Part shown: positions 31,404-41,380 of the stretch, piece by piece
Layout of the letters: each line of letters starts with the position of its first letter
How positions within the stretch are numbered: the first letter of the stretch is position 1
From: Colocasia esculenta
Lineage: Eukaryota > Streptophyta > Magnoliopsida > Alismatales > Araceae
Direction of reading: 5' to 3'
NCBI GenBank assembly: GCA_014218235.1
Contig: CM024757.1
Location: forward strand, 147,263,371-147,327,370
DNA: 64,000 nt
Program-made: the position numbers and the translations under genes
The notes under the pieces: model-generated
What the model was told of the DNA's origin: nothing
Database searches by the model: none
The model's input: the letters and a program-made list of their open reading frames with translations, nothing else

Positions 31404-32784
31404 ATGGCTCGCGGACGATCCTCTTACCAGAACGTTGGGAGCAGGGCGATGAGATCTCGCCAGTCACGTGCAGATTCTCATCGTCGCACCTCTCCCATTG
31501 ACGTCGACGTCGCCCCCGCTGGCGTAAACAATGACGTCCCTGCGCCAGCGGCCCCTGTGCCTGCAACTGCCCTGGAGATGGCTGAACTCCGGGGGCAGAT
31601 GCAGCAGTTGACGGGCATCTGCCTGGCCCTGCAGGCTCAGTTGGCTGTGCCACCAGCCCCGGAGCCTTCCCTGCCGCGGGAGAGGCAGGCAGAATCGGCC
31701 TGCCAACGATCTCGAGTCCTTCCAGTCCCCCAGGATCAGCAGGCGGACTCACCGCACCGATCTCACCGAGCCCCGTCCGAGGAACGGGCACCGGAGCGCC
31801 AAGGCCATTCGCCTCGTCGCTCTGTAGTCGCCCCTCATCCGCCGCGCTCGGTTGTGGGAGCCAACTCCCATGGCATCGGCCAAGAAGGCTCCGTCCATTC
31901 CGAGCAAGAGCTCGCAAGGCGCCTCCGCCGTGTGGTTGACCTAGAACGCCGCGTGGACGCAATGGTTCAGCGTGCGGAGGGGAAAGCCTCAGCAGAAGAC
32001 GACCTGGACTTCCTCTCCCCTTTCAGCGGGGAGATCCTGGAAGCTCGGGTCTCTCCCAAACTCCCCCTGCCTACCATCGCGCTCTATGATGGCACCACCG
32101 ACCCAGCAGACCACATTCACGGCTTCGAGTCACATATGGTGTTCCACGGAGCATCTGACGTGGCCAAGTGCTGAGCTTTCCTGCAACTCTCAAGAAGACT
32201 GCCAGAGCCTGGTTCGAGACTCTGCCAGCAGGATCCATCTCATCCTTTCACCAGCTGAAGAGATCCTTTCGGGATAACTTCCTTGGCAGCAAGTTGCAGC
32301 CGCGCACGGCGGCCTCCCTCCTGACCATACGTCACAAGAAGAGCGAAGCGCTCTGGGACTTTGTAAAAAGGTTCCGAACAGAGGCACTTCGCATCTTGCA
32401 CCTGGACGTCCCTCTAGCCACCAGTGCCCTCATCCAGGGCACTCACGACGGCTTTTTGCAGAGGACCCTCGGCGTCCAGCAACCTTCCACTCTCGTCGAG
32501 CTACTTTCTATCGCACAACGCCACGCAGCGTGCGAAGAAAGCTTGGCTGCAGGCCGAGCAGAGCAGGGGGAACAGTCGGACAAGAAGAGACCTTCTGACA
32601 ACGGCTCCGACCGTGATCGGAAGAAAGGACGGCGCAATGGCGACTCGCCATTCCGACCTCACCCCTTCACCAACTACACCCCCTCATCGTGGCACCCGAA
32701 CAGATCCTGGCAGAGATCAGGAACGAGCCATATGTTCGGTGGCCACAAAGGATGCGCTCCGACCCCCGGAGGCGCGACTAGGCG
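31404..32784 (+). pseudogene. Gypsy Gag, frameshifted
   Basis: The first frame (31404-32174) starts MARGRSSYQNVGSRAMRSRQ, a basic Pro/Arg/Ser-rich N-terminus, and reaches a conserved segment ending FHGASDVAKC. At about 32170 the frame shifts, and the Retrotrans_gag core follows: LKKTARAWFETLPAGSISS, then FRDNFLGSK and ALWDFVKRFRTEALRI. A second frame change near 32700 brings in ILAEIRNEPYVRWPQRM and a stop at 32778. Gag would form the particle shell; here it cannot be made in one piece. Confidence 0.85.
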
Positions 32785-33561
32785 AAGTACTGTCGCTTTC
32801 ATCGCGACCACGGCCACGACAACTCCGAATGCCGTCAGCTTAAGGACGAAATCGAAGACCTTATCAAGCACGGCTACCTCAGGGGATATGTGCGCCGGAA
32901 TGAAGAACACCCCAGACGTCGAGAACGAACTCCCGAGCAGCCGGTCAACAACGAGCCCAACGGGCAAGAAATCAATGTGATCGCGGGAGGCTTCGGCGCG
33001 GGTGGAGAGAGCACTCGAAGCCGACGCGATTACGCAAGGCGAGTGCACGTCGTAGACAGGCCATCGGCGCCTAGGCCTGCTCCATATCCCACCAGTCCTG
33101 CACACACACCGTCCGAGGAGGCTATAACCTTCTCAGACGAAGACCTTGTAGGGGTCGCTACCCCACACATTGATGCGCTGGTCATTTCGGCCACCATCAA
33201 CCATTGTAATGTGAGTCAGATTTTGGTAGATAATGGAAGCGCCCCCGACGTCTTGGCTTACGACTGTTTTGTGCTTATGGGCCTCAAAACCGACCAGCTC
33301 ACCCCGGTAGAATCGCCATTGTTCGGCTTCTCGGGGGTTTCGGTACAGCCCATGGGCAGAGTTCGCCTCCCAATTACCTTAGGGACGGCACCGAAGACTG
33401 TGACCAAGGTAGTTGACTTCTTGGTCATCAAGAACATGCCAGGCTACAATGCCATCTTGGGCAGAGGCCTGATCGGGAGAATCAGAGCAGTACCTTCATC
33501 TCTTCATCAGAAGATGAAGTTTCCAACTCCAAGCGGGATAGGCGAGGTGCTCGGGTGTTAG
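32785..33561 (+). pseudogene. Gag zinc finger and retropepsin-type protease segment
   Basis: One open frame: KYCRFHRDHGHDNSECRQLK (CCHC-like finger with C-x9-H spacing, as in Tat elements), a basic linker, then the aspartic protease with ILVDNGSAPDVL. The catalytic triplet is at 33229-33240, with Asn in place of the more common Thr/Ser, which is usual in this lineage. A hydrophobic FLVIKNMPGYNAILGRGLIG motif forms the second half of the active site. The frame ends in TAG at 33559 before RT. Confidence 0.85.
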
Positions 33562-33612
33562 CACGAGTCTCGACGATGCTATGTTCTCTCTTTAAGAGAC
33601 AAGCAACCGCTC

Positions 33613-35165
33613 GTGACACCGGACCAAGTTCCGTCATCCGCCGATCAGCCCTCCACTAGCCGAGGAACGCCTGCAGAAGATCTGCTACCTGTTCAGGTAG
33701 ATGATGATCCCGAACATGTACTTTACATTGGCGCTCTGCTAACGGACTCCGAACAGCAGTGCTACAGGACTTTTCTATTAGCCAATTTGGATGTGTTCGC
33801 GTGGTCTGATGATGAGCTACCAGGCATTTCGCCTCATGTCATGGTACACCGCCTCCGTCTGGACCCTCGGGTCTCGCCAGTGCAGTAGAGGAGGCGACCT
33901 GTGAACCGAGAACGGCAGACCGTAATCCAGGATCACGTCGTCAAAAGCCGATCTGTTGGACTCCTCCGAGAAGCTTAATACCCAAGATGGATCTCCAATG
34001 TGGTCCTCGTGCGCAAAGCCAACGGCAAATGGCGTGTGTGCGTCGACTACAAGGATCTCAACAAGGCGACACCCAAGGACAACTTCTCTCTGCCACGCAT
34101 CGACCAGTTGGTGGACGCAACATCTGGGCACGAGCTTCTTAGCTTCTTGGATGCCTACTCTGGTTATCACCAAATTAGCATGCATCCCCCAGACCAAGAC
34201 GCCACCACGTTCATTACAGACCTAGGGTTATACTGTTTTACCAGGATGCCCTTCGGTCTAAAGAACGCTAGTGCAACGTACCAGCGGCTGGTCAACAAGA
34301 TGTTCGAGCAGCAGATCGGGCGCAACATGGAGGTCTACGTTGACGACATGCTGGTCAAGATGCTTCCGAGCACTGACCACATCTCCGACCTCCAAGAAAC
34401 GTTTACAACCCTGCGAAAATACAACATGAAGCTCAACCCGTCCAAATGTGCATTTGGAGTGCGCTCGGGTAAGTTCCTCGTCTTCCTCGTCTCGAATAGA
34501 AGGATAGAGGCAAACCCAGAGAAGCTCCAGGCCATACTTGAGATGGGCAGTCCAAAGACGGTACGGGACGTCCAACGTCTTACTGGACGCCATGCCGCTC
34601 TGAACCGGTTCATGTCCCGAGCAGCTGAAAGGAGTTTTAGTTTCTTCAAGTTGCTGCGAGGTCCTAAAGGTGCCTCACAGCAAGGGGGGCATGTACGGTG
34701 GATTGTGGAGTGCGAAGCTGCCTTCACTGAGTTGAAGGCGTACTTGGCGGCCCCACCGATTCTCTCAAAGCCAGTGCTCGGAGAACCACTGTTCGTGTAC
34801 CTTTCGGTTACCGAACACTCCATCAGTGCGGTTCTGATCAGAGAAGAGGGAGCCGCGCAGCATCCAGTGTACTACATCAGCAGGGTCCTCTAGGAAGCCG
34901 AAAGGAGGTACCCTCGAGCAGAAAAACTTGCCCTTGCTCTAGTCACAGCTGCTCGGAAGCTCAGACCCTATTTTCAGGCCCATTCAGTGACGGCCCTCAC
35001 CGACCAACCACTGAAGTCTATCCTTCAGCGGCCAGAGGCTTCCGGCAGGCTTGTCAAGTGGGCCATAGAGCTGGGCGAGTTCGACATTAGCTTCCGACCA
35101 AAGACAGCAATCAAGGCGCAAGCATTGGCGGATTTCATCACAGAGTGCACACTCCCTACTGAGTA
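33613..35165 (+). pseudogene. Gypsy reverse transcriptase and first RNase H
   Basis: After a leader with DLLPVQVDDDPEHVLYIGAL and VFAWSDDELPGISP (conserved before gypsy RT) and a stop near 33886, RT runs from NVVLVRKANGKWRVCVDYKD through LDAYSGYHQISMHP (motif A Asp), CFTRMPFGLKNASATYQRLV (motif B) and VYVDDMLVK (motif C, YVDD at 34336-34347). The connection and RNase H follow: LFVYLSVTEHSISAVLIREE, a stop at 34891, then ALALVTAARKLRPYFQAH and a final KAQALADFITECT. Stops at 33886, near 33975 and at 34891 disable it; the catalytic residues are still present. Confidence 0.9.
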
Positions 35166-35175
35166 GGACCCGCCA

Positions 35176-35577
35176 TTGGCCGACAAACCCCCATGGGAGC
35201 TCTATGTGGATGGGTCCTCTTGTGTCGCAGGGAGTGGGGCAGGCTTGGTTCTCACCTCTCCGGGAGGGCTAGAGTTCCAGTACACCCTCCGTTTTCGCTT
35301 TGAGGCCTCCAACAATGTTGCCGAGTACGAAGCATTGTTGTCCGGCATCCGCATGGCTAGGCACCTTGGAGCCCTTCGGATGAGGGTCTTCAGTGACTCC
35401 CAGTTGGTCGCCAGCCAAGTGAACGGGCAGTTCGAAGCAAGGGAGCCTCGTATGGCCCAATACCTCCAGCTGGTCAAGAGCGAGCAGAGGGTCTCCTTTA
35501 CTTCGAGGTCGTACACGTCCCACGGGAGCAGAAACGTGGGGAGCAGATGCACTTGCCAAGTTGGCCTCCTCAGGTGA
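35176..35577 (+). pseudogene. Second RNase H domain (Tat-type)
   Basis: Begins PPWELYVDGSSCVAGSGAGL (first catalytic Asp), then ASNNVAEYEALLSGIRMARH (catalytic Glu) and MRVFSDSQLVASQVNGQFEA (Asp-Ser). This archaeal/plant-type RNase H after the pol RNase H is the defining mark of the Tat clade. After about residue 105 the frame degrades (QRVSFTSRSY and onward) and the alanine/aspartate end is read from another frame. Confidence 0.88.
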
Positions 35578-35737
35578 CATCACTCCTTCTCGTTCTGTAT
35601 TCGTTGAAGAGCTCGCCTCGCCGAGCACCGAAGTGGACGTGCTGCTGCTATCGAGAGACCCACCAGCTCCGAGCTGGATGGATCCTCTCCTGGCCTACCT
35701 ACTTCGAGATGAGCTTCCGCCCAAGTAGGGCGAAGCT

Positions 35738-36885
35738 CGAAAGATCAGGATGTGCTCTCAGCGCTTCACCCTCGTAGAAGGCAAATTGTACCGACGGTCC
35801 CTTTCAAGACCTCTTCTACGGTGCCTCAACCCCGAAGAAGCACTTGCCGCCACCGAAGAGGTTCACGAAGGGCTGTGCGGCAGTCACTTGGGGGGCAGAG
35901 CGCTGGCCCATAGCATCATTCGAGAGGGTTCTGGTGGCCCTCTTTGCAAAAGGATTGCATGGCCTTTGCTCGGAATGTCAGAAGTTTGGGCAACTCATCA
36001 AGCAGCCAGTCAAACAACTCCATAGCCTACCTTGCCCTTTTGCTAGATGGGGCATTGATATCATGGGCCCCTTCCCAGAGGCCTAAGGTCAGAAGAAGTT
36101 CATGTTTGTGGCCATCGATTACTTCACCAAGTGGATCGAAGCTGAACTGTTGCCACGATCACCGAACAGGCCCGTGGAAGTTCGTCTGGAAGAACCTCCT
36201 CTGCCGGTTTGGTATCCCAAAGTGATCACCTCTGACACGGAAAGCAGTTCAACAGTACCTTTTTCAAGAAAAAGTGTGCTGAGCTCGGGATCTATAACCA
36301 CTTCACCTCTGTGGCGCATCCCAGGCAAACGGTTTGGTGGAAAACGCCAACCGAACACTACTGCATGGGATCCCACCAAGAGTCGAGGCTGCAAGGGGTT
36401 CGTGGATCGACGAGCTCCCCAACGTGCTTTGGTGCCACCGAACAACAGCTCGAGTAGCACGAGAGAAACACCCTTCCACCTGGCTTACAGCTCAGAAGCC
36501 GTTGTGCCCTGGAAGTAGCTCTCCCCACCCTCCAAACAACCCACTTTGATGAAGCCACCAACAACCGCGCTCTTTGGAAAACCTTGACATGCTCGGCGAA
36601 CGGCATAACGACGCCAGCATTCGTCTCGTTTCCTATCAGCAACGGCTCGCGCAATACTATAATGCACGAGTACGAGAAAGGTGCTTCAATGTGGGAGATC
36701 TAGTGTTGCTCCGTTGCTCGGCTTCAGATCCCCGAAGAGTGGTCGGAAAACTTGCCCCTAAATGGGAAGGACCTTATCAGGTCACCCAGGTCCTCGGGAA
36801 AGGCTCATATAAGCTGACTACCCCTAGTGGCGAAGCCATACCCAGGACTTGGCATGTATCTAATCTCAAGGCTTACCACCTATGA
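35738..36885 (+). pseudogene. Gypsy integrase, several frameshifts
   Basis: An HHCC zinc-binding N-terminus is visible in pieces: LAATEEVHEGLCGSHLGGRA and, in another frame, KGLHGLCSECQKFGQLIKQP. The catalytic core starts ARWGIDIMGPFPEA (first Asp) and, after a stop, FVAIDYFTKWIEAE. The segment with the second Asp begins KVITSDTES and then loses frame, and the Glu segment is seen as MVENANRTLLHGIPPRVEAA. A C-terminal part (36574-36885) contains YYNARVRERCFNVGDLVLL and KLAPKWEGPYQVTQVLGKG, the GPY-like end of gypsy integrases. Joining of cDNA to target DNA would need one continuous protein, which is absent here. Confidence 0.85.
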
Positions 36886-37372
36886 AAGCCCTTGATCAGC
36901 ATCCTACTTCTCTTCTCCCTGTTCCTATGGTCAAATAAGTGTTTAGTATACACCCCTGATCGAAACCTTTTTTTTTTACGGTTCCCAACGATCTGTGCGG
37001 TACATGCAACTCTTATAAAACCAACGGATCCCAATTCAAGCAGGGACGATGACAAAAGGGAGAAGATAGAAAAAGTGAAGCCTTAAACAAACTCCTCAAA
37101 AAGGAAATTTCATTTACGAATCTTTTTGCTTACAGGGGGGTTCCTTGATCTCAACTACAAGATCTAACGAAAAAAGACATGGAGCAGCAAGACTAAGGAG
37201 CATGTTCGGAGGGACCAGCACCGTCACCCGGAGGAGGCATCCGCCCAGACTGGAATTACGCAAATTGAACTCCATCCAAACGGGCGTCGTTGGTACGACG
37301 CTGACACTCCTGCACAGCAGCCTCAAAGGCTACTGGGCACGGTCGACCCAAGAGAGTCGCTCGCCATAATCC
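36886..37372. other. Spacer between integrase and the antisense ORF region
   Basis: No coding signal recognised. A T9 run (36969-36977) and a small GGGGGG purine tract at 37135 are the only notable features. Confidence 0.5.
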
Positions 37373-37744
37373 CTACCAGCTTTGAGGCCACCCTATAGCA
37401 GCGGGCCCCATATTACTCCAGATCTTCTTTGTAGTCTGCTCCGGCCTTATATTCGGTAACGGCACGGGCCCTGCATCAGCAGCTATTTTGGCAATGGCGT
37501 CCTTCTCGGCCCGCGCCAGTGCCAAATTTAACTCCGAGGGTTGGAGAGCAGTTTTGAGGTTCCTCACCTCCTCCTCCAGCGCCGCCTCACGCGCCTTATG
37601 TTGCGCTGAAAGCCCCAGACAAAAAGCAGCTTGTGCTTCACACAGATGCTTCTGGTTCTGAGCTCGAACAGCCAAGGCCTTTAGAATGTTCAATGACTTG
37701 GAGACCCCGTCCACAAGAGCCCCCAAGTCAATATCATCACCCAC
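37373..37744 (-). CDS. Antisense ORF segment, coiled-coil protein
   Basis: A 123-codon minus-strand frame with a heptad-rich stretch, HKAREAALEEEVRNLKTALQ, and LNLALARAEKDAIAKIAADA. It lies downstream of the two other antisense segments and may be a 3' exon of the same antisense gene. Tat elements (Grande, Retand) carry antisense genes here whose products have a conserved N-terminal domain followed by low-complexity and coiled-coil regions. The frame is open, but the exon structure is inferred. Confidence 0.5.
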   Translation of the reverse strand: MGDDIDLGALVDGVSKSLNILKALAVRAQNQKHLCEAQAAFCLGLSAQHKAREAALEEEVRNLKTALQPSELNLALARAEKDAIAKIAADAGPVPLPNIRPEQTTKKIWSNMGPAAIGWPQSW

Positions 37745-37996
37745 GCCGTCGTCTTCATGACCTTCTGGGAAGTATCCTCCGCCTGATGGCTCCGGGCTCT
37801 ACTCGGCTGGAATATCCAAGCACCTCGCTATTCGGTCGAGTGGGAGGCAGAAGGGCTCGCAGGAAGTTCCCGTGGTGCGTCCTCGACACGGCGAAGCATC
37901 GCCTCCAGTGCCGCCACTAAAGGAACCTTGGGAAGCTTTTTCTGCAACACTTCCCTAAGGGGCCTCCGATCGTCATCGGAATTCTCAACCTACCCC

Positions 37997-38632
37997 TCAT
38001 TTTCCAACTATTGCCTCCCCTCTGGAACCATCGGTTACCTTGGCGATCGCAACATCAGCAACCGCCTCGGTGGGGAGCATGGGGGGCAGTACGTCCCCAG
38101 TTGCAGCAATGAGTATTTCAGCAACCCCCGTCGGTGCGCCAGCTTCCTCGATGACCCCCGTTGAAGGATCCATCTCTTTACCCCCGAGTGGGGTGGAATG
38201 CGGCGCTGGGGGCGCCTCCTCTTCGGTCCCAGGCACCCCTCCGGTTGTGGCATCCTCCGTTGCGCCAGCACATGCACCAGGCCCGACGTCAACCTCAGCC
38301 TCCTCACCATCAGCGGCGCCATCCTCGGCACCCCTGGCACACGAGGCCCCCACGGACACCTCTTCCAAACGATCCCCAACGGGGCCCTGCGGCATCAGCG
38401 CCCTCGCCTGCTCCCCGCCTGAGTTACCAGACGAGGAGCTTACATCGACGAGCCCGAGGTCGACCGCCATCTTTTTGGCCACCTCGGGGTTTCGTCGGGC
38501 AGACATCTGAGACGTCCCCTCCCAGGACGCCCCCGTAGCCTTCCGCTTCCTTTTTCGCTCTAGCAGTGGCACGGTCTCCTCCTCCTCATCCTCTTCGGCA
38601 GGAGGACCAGTTGAGCGGTGCGAAGCAAGCAC
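37997..38632 (-). CDS. Antisense ORF segment, acidic low-complexity region
   Basis: A 211-codon minus-strand frame: PAEEDEEEETVPLLERKRKR near the start (a possible nuclear localisation signal), then MSARRNPEVAKKMAVDLGLV and a long Ala/Gly/Glu/Pro-rich part. The composition suits the linker of the antisense Tat protein. The plus strand is also open here because the region is GC-rich, so assignment rests on position and on the clear domain upstream at 39138-39731. Confidence 0.45.
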   Translation of the reverse strand: MLASHRSTGPPAEEDEEEETVPLLERKRKRKATGASWEGTSQMSARRNPEVAKKMAVDLGLVDVSSSSGNSGGEQARALMPQGPVGDRLEEVSVGASCARGAEDGAADGEEAEVDVGPGACAGATEDATTGGVPGTEEEAPPAPHSTPLGGKEMDPSTGVIEEAGAPTGVAEILIAATGDVLPPMLPTEAVADVAIAKVTDGSRGEAIVGK

Positions 38633-39137
38633 CAGTCTTCGCTTCTTTTTCTTCTGGAGTGGGCTCTTCGCCGCCCCTCCTTCAACCTCGTCCTCAGCCG
38701 GGTGCTGCTCTCTGTAGGGGCCTGGCTACGGCCCTCGAAGCCCCTCGTTCGGCAGCCCTCTTCTTCAGGAGTATCCTCCGGGCCCTTTTTAGGACCCCCG
38801 AGCTGACGGCGCCTTGTCCTTCGGCAGGGCGGTTTGGGACGGCAACAGTAGGACGTTCCTCACTGAGCCACTGCCACATATGCAGTGACGACGATTGCTC
38901 GGTATAGAGGGCCATGTTCCTCCGTGTCCATGCCGGCCTCCAACTCCTCAGCAGCTGCACAAGGAAAGCGAGGTTAAAAGCAAAAAGAAGTTGTTTTCGA
39001 GGAGCAGAAGAAAGAAAGAGGCAATCCATCACTCACTCCACCATGCTCGCTGAGCCCGTGTTGGACCAGCTGGGCCTCGGTGATGTAGTCCTCTGCCTTC
39101 TCGATGAAGATATTTTGAGGCCTTTCGCAACGCCACT

Positions 39138-39731
39138 TCATGCCACTTCATCCGGACGCATAAACAGGTATAGATCCTTGCGAGCGCTCTTGACTCGTGT
39201 AGGAAACCCCCACTCTGGCGCTCCAGCATTGCGCGACAGAAAGATGATGCGATGTGTCCACCCCTTGTGGTTTGACAGCCGCGGGGAGAACTCAATCCTC
39301 ATACAGTCCGGCTGATGCTTGGTGTAGTAGACATTCGACTCGTCTGTCAGAATGAATTGACTCCGGAAGAGGTTGGCGGTAGGCTCGATCCCCCGAACTT
39401 TGCACGATATGCAAAAGACGCATATCGTCCGCCAGCTATTCGGTGCCAGTTGAACTGGGGCGATCCCCCAGGTGTTGAGCAGCTCCCTCGCCACTGCCGG
39501 CAACGGTAGCCGGAACCCTGCTTCCAAGATATCGTGCGACATTGCTACGCACCCGGGCTTCTCGCACCAGTAGGGCTCTTCTTCCTTCTCAAGCACAACG
39601 TCGTATCCCATATCAATGCAATATCGCTCTCGAAGCCCGTCGAAGAAACGGTACCTCTCCTGTTGGACGGCCCCTGGCGTGCCATCACCACCGCTTGCAC
39701 CGACCACGGCCTTGCCCCTCTGCGTCATCAC
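39138..39731 (-). CDS. Antisense ORF with putative gypsy-type transposon domain
   Basis: A 197-codon minus-strand frame. Its centre reads ILEAGFRLPLPAVARELLNT, then WGIAPVQLAPNSWRTICVFC and LFRSQFILTDESNVYYTKHQ. This is the plant domain catalogued as putative gypsy type transposon (Transposase_28 family), which is encoded antisense between pol and the 3' LTR in Grande/Retand-like Tat elements. Its function is unknown; suggested roles are regulatory. The segment is free of stops, unlike gag and pol in the same element. It may splice to the segments at 38632 and 37744. Confidence 0.75.
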   Translation of the reverse strand: MMTQRGKAVVGASGGDGTPGAVQQERYRFFDGLRERYCIDMGYDVVLEKEEEPYWCEKPGCVAMSHDILEAGFRLPLPAVARELLNTWGIAPVQLAPNSWRTICVFCISCKVRGIEPTANLFRSQFILTDESNVYYTKHQPDCMRIEFSPRLSNHKGWTHRIIFLSRNAGAPEWGFPTRVKSARKDLYLFMRPDEVA

Positions 39732-39835
39732 CGGAGGTGAAGGAAACGAAGAAGCGGGAGAGTTCGGAAGGAAAAAGAAGGGCTTCCAGCAAGAAGTTTT
39801 TCGAAGGCCTAGTTCCCCGCCTTCGCTTCTCCCCT

Positions 39836-39845
39836 TCCTTATAAG
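39836..39845 (-). promoter_or_regulatory. Candidate TATA box of the antisense gene
   Basis: CCTTATAAGG, read on the minus strand, lies about 105 bp upstream of the ATG at 39731. It is palindromic, so orientation is set only by the gene. Confidence 0.4.
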
Positions 39846-40108
39846 GGAAAGAGGGCGGAAACCCTAGAAACTCCAGAGCCCCCTCTTCTTCCAAAAAACG
39901 ACCGTTCAACCGAATCAACGGTCCCCTCGCTTGCCACGACACCATCCTTCATCATGAACCCTCTGGTTCTTTCAAGGCGGAAAGTATGAAGCGACAAGTA
40001 CCGATCGAGGTTCGCACGTCCGAGGTCGCCAGCGCATTAAATGCTAGCAGAGCATTCAAGTGTTTTGCCGCCATTCAAGCGCCTCCGTTCCTGAGCCAGC
40101 TCGATAGC

Positions 40109-40120
40109 GTGGGGGGCAAG
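40109..40120 (+). other. Polypurine tract of the Tat element
   Basis: GTGGGGGGCAAG directly before the 3' LTR. Confidence 0.75.
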
Positions 40121-40806
40121 TGTGGTGGTCACTTCCTGCCATCCAGGCCAACAACAAGGCTCATATAAACCCATGACGAAACGAACTGGCACTGTGTTGT
40201 CTTGGGGCGTCATCCATCCTCGGACGACCATTTCCAGGATGTTCAGGTACACCTACCCTGCTCGGGCCCAGAGAAATCCTCACAGTCACCGAGCGCCAGG
40301 CTTATCTTTTCCCAACAAGTAACCTGCTCGAGAACTGCAGTCAAGGCTGCCCGAGCAGCCTCTTCGGATCCTCACGGCGGTTGTAACTGTTGCGGGCCAC
40401 GCGCCCCACGATCCAAAAGTGCGTTAATTGCTAAGCCTTCCAACGGGTATCTGAAGGTGTAACCCCCCCCCCCCCCCGTTACGTGTGCCAATCAAGGCGC
40501 CCTTCCAGGCACGATCCAGAGGCATTACGTCCGCCCGCTTCAGCACCCATGCCTATATAAGGCACAGGTATAGCGCCGTGCAAAGGTAGGAAAACTCTCA
40601 CGCAAATACGCCTTCATCCACGAGAACTTCCATCCTCTTCAGTCATCCACTGACTTAGGCATCGGAGGGTTCTCCCTCGGTTCTTCAACCGGGCCCCCTG
40701 ATCCATTTTCTGGTTTTGCAGGCTTTCGTCCGCCTCCAGCTTCCTTCCTCCCTCCTTCGAGTGTAGGCCCACCAGGCTCCGGCCCAATCAAGAAAAGGCC
40801 TCCACA
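40121..40806 (+). repeat. 3' LTR of the Tat element
   Basis: 686 bp. Differs from the 5' LTR by about 18 substitutions (16 of them transitions) and three short indels, including a longer C run (about 40463-40478). Followed by ATATT. Confidence 0.92.
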
Positions 40807-41262
40807 ATATTACATTCTAATAAATTTATGTTTAAAATTTCATCTTGATTGGATAATATTTAGATATAAAATTAAATATATTAATTTAATTTAAAAAAAA
40901 AAACTAAAACCGTTGATGGACTTCTGTAAGTCGCACACTTTTAATTTGTATGTTTTTGTCCCGTATGTTATCTCTTTTTTTTTGGGACAAATCCTATACA
41001 TTATTTCACCACTGAGGAAAATTGAAGGATAAATTAAAGAGTGAGATTTGTCTTTTCAATCCTATATGTTACCTGACAGAAGAAAACTGAAGGAAAAATT
41101 AATTGTATGTTTCAATCCTATACATTATCACAAAAGAAAATAGAAGGACAAATTAAAGAGTGAACCGGGCACGTTAGAAAACTGAAGGAAAATTTTAAGT
41201 GAACCGGGCTAACAAAGGTTGAACTGGACGAAAAAAAAAAAGTGTCACTTCTTATATTAGTT
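40807..41262. repeat. Continuation of the interrupted repeat and short tandem units
   Basis: 40807-40910 completes the third copy of the repeat that starts at 30465. Then come roughly 80-bp tandem units containing CAATCCTATACATTAT and GAAGGA(C/A)AAATTAA (about 40970-41220). No gene. Confidence 0.65.
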
Positions 41263-41380
41263 ATAGATATTTACGGCCCAAGTGGAGTACTGGTGGAGTG
41301 GGTATACTTTCCCCCTCTGGGGGCAAGTACACTCTCCCAATCTACTGACCTTAAGGTCTGATTTTATCAAAAAAAAAATA
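41263..41380 (+). mobile_element. LINE-like 3' tail ending in poly(A)
   Basis: GACCTTAAGGTCTGATTTTA, then TC and ten A, preceded by CCCCCTCTGGGGGCAAG, is the kind of end seen in plant LINE 3' UTRs. Only the tail is present. Confidence 0.4.

Larger units (their letters stand above)
30688..40806 (+). mobile_element. Tat-lineage Ty3/gypsy retrotransposon, complete but degenerate
   Basis: 10,119 bp. LTRs 30688-31371 and 40121-40806 (TGTGGTGGTC...GCCTCCACA) are flanked by ATATT (30683-30687 and 40807-40811). The order is gag, protease, RT, RNase H, a second RNase H, integrase, then a 3.2-kb region with minus-strand ORFs. Protease-RT-RNaseH-integrase order marks gypsy. The extra RNase H after the pol one and the antisense ORFs mark the Tat group (Retand/Grande-like). 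By eye the LTRs differ at about 18 substitutions, mostly transitions (around 2.6 percent). Several stops and frameshifts make it non-functional as it stands. Confidence 0.92.

Noticed and set aside
31180..31962. 260-codon minus-strand frame over the LTR and gag start of the Tat element
   Set aside because: Shadow of the GC-rich sense gag and LTR; it crosses the LTR border, and no known antisense gene lies here.
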